A stretch of DNA of 64,000 bases, taken from assembly GCA_948099385.1 (NCBI GenBank), contig CANUEZ040000159.1, positions 7,148,501 to 7,212,500 of the forward strand. The letters run 5' to 3'. A program made the translations under genes and the position numbers. The stretch is from Fasciola hepatica (Eukaryota > Platyhelminthes > Trematoda > Plagiorchiida > Fasciolidae). Each line of letters opens with the position of its first letter. Within the stretch, counting starts at the first letter, position 1. Shown in pieces: positions 62,140-64,000 of the stretch. The notes below the pieces were generated by a model. The model was not told where the DNA came from and searched no databases. It worked only from the letters and a program-made list of their open reading frames with translations.

Positions 62140-62500
62140 TAGAAAAGGTGCTCATTTGCAGCCCTCCAAGGCCTCCTATAAGTTGGCCAGAAGAACGTTA
62201 TGCATGTGGAGTCCTGAACTGCTTCTTGTGTTGGATCAGAGAGAGGAGTGGTGAGCAAGCTGTTCTCAGTGTGGATAACGCAGCCTCTTCCAAGACGACG
62301 ATCGCTTATGAAGGTTTAAAAGCCAGCAGCGGAAACTTCGTCAGTTGGGACAGGGCTATTTAGCCAGTTCACGGTCGTGACAATGATGTCGAAGTCGGAT
62401 GACATTGTCACATTATGAGGAGTGTGCGGTTTATCCAATAGTGAGCGAGCAGTAACAAGGAGCATGGTAAGTGCGGCCGCATCTTGGTGGCGCTGTGTCG
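62140..62500 (-). pseudogene. CR1-like LINE endonuclease domain, copy B
   Basis: The minus strand reads MLLVTARSLLDKPHTP (about 62,420-62,465; LINE consensus LLxNARSLxNK) and SDFDIIVTTVNWLNSPVPTD with EVSAAGF (62,319-62,400; consensus DIIAVTETWL...VPDxEVxxxGF). After a frame change CVIHTENSLL matches the GGVxIYxxxSL strand (about 62,250-62,285). The catalytic glutamate of TETWL reads valine. The domain ends near 62,140 without its remaining motifs, so this copy is truncated at its 3' side. Confidence 0.75.
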
Positions 62501-63640
62501 GATACACCGTCGTTGGGTGCTGAAGGCAAGCATAAAAAGACGGTAAACACGGCCAGTGGACACACGACGTCTGGGTTTTCATGCATAGGATCGAGGGGGT
62601 TTTAGTGGGAGTTAGAATTGGGGATCCGGCAGTGTGGAGTGAGAATTGTTGATAAGCAGGCAAGGCCGTGTTGGGGGGGTTGCTGTCAAGAAAAATGTGG
62701 TTATTTGTGGAGGTGAGACTTCCGGAGTGGGCGGAGCAAACTTGTTGGGAATTGGGTGTTGAGGCAACGGGTAAGGGCAGGTGAGATGCTGGAGTGAAGC
62801 GGTGACTGGGTTCAGCGGGATGCACAATGGGCCGGTAGTTATCGCTTGACTGGGGTCGACGGAATAATTGCAGTTGGTTGGGCTGGCCCGTCGTTTGTTT
62901 GGAAAAAAGCATGGAGTTCGCCAATCTTAACCGTTGATATTCATTCAGCCCGGGGGGTTATCCAATCTTATCACTGAAAGGGAAGGTAACTGATTATGAG
63001 GGCTTGCCTGGGGGTTTTGCACACTGCTGTTTAGTGGGACAACTATTTTGGCACGCTAATGCAGTCAGAAGAAGTTGGCTGCTTCAGGGTGACGCAGGGT
63101 TTTGTTTGGATTACTGGTAAGCGAGGATCATTTTGGGTATGCCTGAAGTGCTTTGTCGAGATTCTAGATGGGGCCCTGAGAAGAGTTTTGGATGATTACG
63201 AGAGTGGCCGGAGTAGCCAAAAGCTGAGGTGGACACAGAATTCTGTCGGTTAACGAGCCGCTTTTCTATGCGGTAGATCGCTGCTTTTATGGACGACTTG
63301 TTTCCGCGAGCCGGTGAGAGAAGAGTTGGGAAGGGGCGGACTGCTGTCGACAGACTTTCGGTGTTGAGAAAGTAGGCCGTAGGTTGGCGTAAGCTGCAGC
63401 ATCGTCGAATGCACTGGGCTAACAGTGGATTGGGCTTGGATATCGTTTCCATTTGTGGAAGCGAGGGCTGATGGTTGAAGGCAGCATTGTTTACTTGAAT
63501 GTGCTAGAGAAGGTGCAATAGTCAGGTCCAGGTCAAACGGCATAGTGCAGGCAACTGAGAAGTTTTCTGTTGGGGGTCTCCTCAACAGGCGGCGAGGCAG
63601 CGGGGTGACTGGCACTTCAGATACGGGTCGCGCTGGTAAA
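62500..63640 (-). pseudogene. CR1-like LINE leader region, copy B
   Basis: The minus-strand frames 62316-62924, 63111-63452 and 63250-63615 are Pro/Ser/Thr-rich and lead into the endonuclease, as in copy A. NNHIFLDSNPPN (about 62,660-62,700) parallels ANKHYFLDRCPPN of copy A, and TPTKTP parallels SPTKTV a little further on, so the copies belong to one family. Frames are broken and no further domain can be named. Confidence 0.55.
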
Positions 63641-64000
63641 GCTGAGATATTTTCCGGTGATCATATCAACTCCATTTAGAGGGGCTCTTCATCCAGTAAT
63701 ATTCTGATTCTCCTGAATGGGGCTGCTTTAGCAATGACTTGTCAACTGCTTGAGACCCACTTAGATATTATTTCTTTGGTGAATTGGAACCTCAAAGGAC
63801 AGTCATTGCGCTGTAACCTTTTGCGCAGCCGGGTGCAAGAGCACTCGTGATGTGCCATGCTGCACGCCTTCAGTACGGTGAGTACGGTTGAGAGCAGAGG
63901 CATTCGGTCAGTAATGTTGACATTCACAGCGTTTTTGGCGCTGGCTATACAAGTATGAAGTTCGGTTTCAACTAAGTCCACGAAACGGCCCTCCATGACT
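63641..64000. other. Window end, no assignable gene
   Basis: An 84-codon minus-strand frame (63742-63996) is present but has no motif I recognise. It may be the start of the LINE leader or unrelated sequence, and it runs close to the window edge. Confidence 0.35.

Overview
The window looks like animal nuclear DNA, most probably from a flatworm (trematode, less likely cestode). This is inferred from three things. The left two thirds is a satellite that combines a tRNA-like Pol III module with a hammerhead ribozyme, the architecture known from the schistosome Sm-alpha satellite. The right third holds decayed RTE-like and CR1-like LINEs and Ty3/gypsy elements that read like flatworm families. 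No intact protein-coding gene is visible. The species cannot be fixed from the sequence alone.

Layout. (1) Positions 1-43,686 are one uninterrupted head-to-tail array of about 109 units, mostly exactly 400 bp (range 399-405). It starts mid-unit, so it continues to the left of the window, and it stops abruptly at 43,686. Each unit carries, in order, a roughly 300-nt body, a 75-nt tRNA-like sequence with an A box, a good B box and a CAC anticodon position, a 61-nt type I hammerhead ribozyme whose first bases overlap the tRNA-like CCA end, and usually a T4 run two bases after the ribozyme. The array shows patches of higher-order repeats with 2-, 3- and 4-unit periods, and interchangeable sequence blocks. 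(2) 43,687-46,890 holds a minus-strand RTE-like LINE remnant, head-to-head with a 5'-truncated plus-strand CR1-like LINE. (3) 46,890-49,930 is mostly unassignable. (4) 49,930-51,960 is a truncated gypsy remnant (protease, start of RT, RNase H). (5) 51,960-57,770 is a purine-rich stretch whose minus strand carries decayed CR1-like LINE sequence, with a recognisable endonuclease domain at about 56,150-57,010. (6) 57,780-61,242 is a long gypsy pol remnant (protease, RT, RNase H, integrase) with frameshifts and lost catalytic residues. (7) 62,140-63,640 is a second minus-strand copy of the CR1-like LINE family, again leader plus endonuclease.

How it fits together. The array is the only part that looks functionally organised. 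A Pol III transcript starting at the tRNA-like module would run through the hammerhead and meet the T4 run. A longer transcript reading through several units would be cut at the same point in every unit, giving ~400-nt monomers suitable for ligation into circles, as described for animal hammerhead satellites and retrozymes. The ribozyme has a minimal 3-bp stem III lying in a perfect 8-nt palindrome, which points to action as a dimer between neighbouring units. The right-hand third is a transposon graveyard with no visible link to the array's function.
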